Source: Porphyromonas sp. COT-239 OH1446 (GTDB lineage: Bacteria > Bacteroidota > Bacteroidia > Bacteroidales > Porphyromonadaceae). Taken from it: a DNA stretch of 64,000 nucleotides. The notes beneath the pieces were generated by a model. It was not told the origin of the DNA. It did no database searches and was given only the letters and a program-made list of their open reading frames with translations. Position 1 is the stretch's first letter, and every line of letters starts with the position of its first letter. Below, in pieces: positions 63,679 through 64,000 of this stretch. A program made the position numbers and the translations under genes. The stretch lies in NCBI RefSeq assembly GCF_000768875.1, contig NZ_JRAO01000010.1, forward strand, positions 126,759 to 190,758. The letters run 5' to 3'.

Positions 63679-63839
63679 GAAGTCTCAACAGCGGTGCTAT
63701 AGAGGTATAGATAGGATCGCTATCGAGACTCAAATAGGACTTCACCTGAGGTCTAAGTAGAATCGCCATCGAGACTCAAATAGGATCTCAATGGAAGTCT
63801 AAGTAGGAGCTCCATCGAGGGGGATTATAGGGCGACAAA
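63679..63839 (+). repeat. Array E of the 23-bp tandem repeat family, seven direct units
   Basis: Units start at 63679, 63702, 63725, 63748, 63771, 63794 and 63817 without gaps; a weaker 24-base copy precedes at 63655. Types with ATCGC and types with ACTTC or ATCTC alternate in units 2-5. The array lies in the gene-free end of the window (63370-64000); between 63370 and 63655 I see no supported gene. Confidence 0.92.
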
Positions 63840-63927
63840 AACACCCCTACCGAGGGGGAGAAGAATCGGGAGAGATAGGGCTGCGGTCGGAGACTACGAG
63901 AGGGAGACGAACAAGGCGAAAGAGGCA

Positions 63928-63969
63928 GAGCCGCAGCACTGACCCTCATTGTGGCGGATGCTGCGGCTC
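63928..63969. terminator. Hairpin near the end of the window
   Basis: GAGCCGCAGCA (63928-63938) and its exact complement (63959-63969) form an 11-bp stem with a 20-base loop, then CCTTCTATT. It may end a transcript that runs in from beyond 64000 or close the repeat-bearing gap. Confidence 0.5.
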
Positions 63970-64000
63970 CCTTCTATTACAACCACTAGGCCCATTCAGT

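Noticed and set aside
1-64000. tRNA or rRNA genes
   Set aside because: No gap contains a cloverleaf with a T-loop sequence such as GGTTCGAATCC, or rRNA-like conserved stretches.

Overview
The window looks like a chromosomal segment of a Porphyromonas-like member of the Bacteroidales. The evidence is the gene content (an Mfa1/FimA-type fimbrillin, OstA-like and SurA-like envelope proteins, DUF1015-serA-serC, DUF4301, a CarboxypepD-reg/TonB receptor and large M13/M3 lipoprotein peptidases), promoters of the Bacteroidetes TTG-N19-21-TAnnTTTG type, almost no Shine-Dalgarno sequences, and arrays of a spacerless 23-bp tandem repeat like that described as BrickBuilt in P. gingivalis. Most genes are GC-rich. 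Positions 1-3060 and 10922-13640 are visibly more AT-rich and hold surface proteins. I see no rRNA, tRNA, insertion sequence, CRISPR array or phage.

Layout: 1-3052 is a cut-off outer-membrane beta-barrel gene and a small barrel-like protein. 3093-3632 is a ClbS-like protein. 3867-10553 is a forward run: gltX, waaA, tsaD, a CinA-type amidase, a PDZ protein and a CvfB-like S1 protein. 10922-13428 (reverse) is a tiny ORF and a 758-residue lipoprotein. 14007-20924 (forward) holds nfeD/SPFH, a SufT-like protein, lpxH, nanT-nanA and grpE-dnaJ. 21035-34627 is all reverse: an orphan Mfa1-like fimbrillin, serC-serA-DUF1015, a C_GCAxxG_C_C protein, hydG, an M13 peptidase, a sugar nucleotidyltransferase and a TonB-dependent receptor. 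34908-44798 (reverse) is a seven-gene run clpP-clpX-recQ-surA-like-ostA-like-hypothetical-mutL. 45371-51540 (forward) holds an M3 peptidase, ansA, a WalJ-like hydrolase, rsmI, a coiled-coil lipoprotein and a BFD-like [2Fe-2S] protein. 51625-55870 (reverse) holds ung, an HD protein, a HAD phosphatase, gpmA and nadK. 55962-59357 (forward) is pdxJ-exbB-exbD-tonB and a DJ-1 protein. 59450-63369 (reverse) is DUF4301, aminopeptidase P and a gamma-carbonic-anhydrase-like protein.

The genes fall into linked themes. Envelope building and energising: WaaA and LpxH for lipid A/Kdo, OstA-like and SurA-like factors, ExbB/ExbD/TonB powering receptors such as 31961-34627. Protein quality control: GrpE-DnaJ, ClpXP, SPFH-NfeD. 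Peptide and sialic-acid feeding: M13, M3 and M24 peptidases, NanT-NanA. Genome upkeep: MutL, RecQ, Ung. The most unusual signal is non-coding: five intergenic arrays of a 23-bp repeat, spread over 50 kb and all pointing the same way, with an alternating two-type dimer structure and inverted units that form hairpins at two loci. They resemble the BrickBuilt minisatellite-in-MITE, so the family is probably not wholly new, but its sequence, orientation and dimer structure here deserve study.
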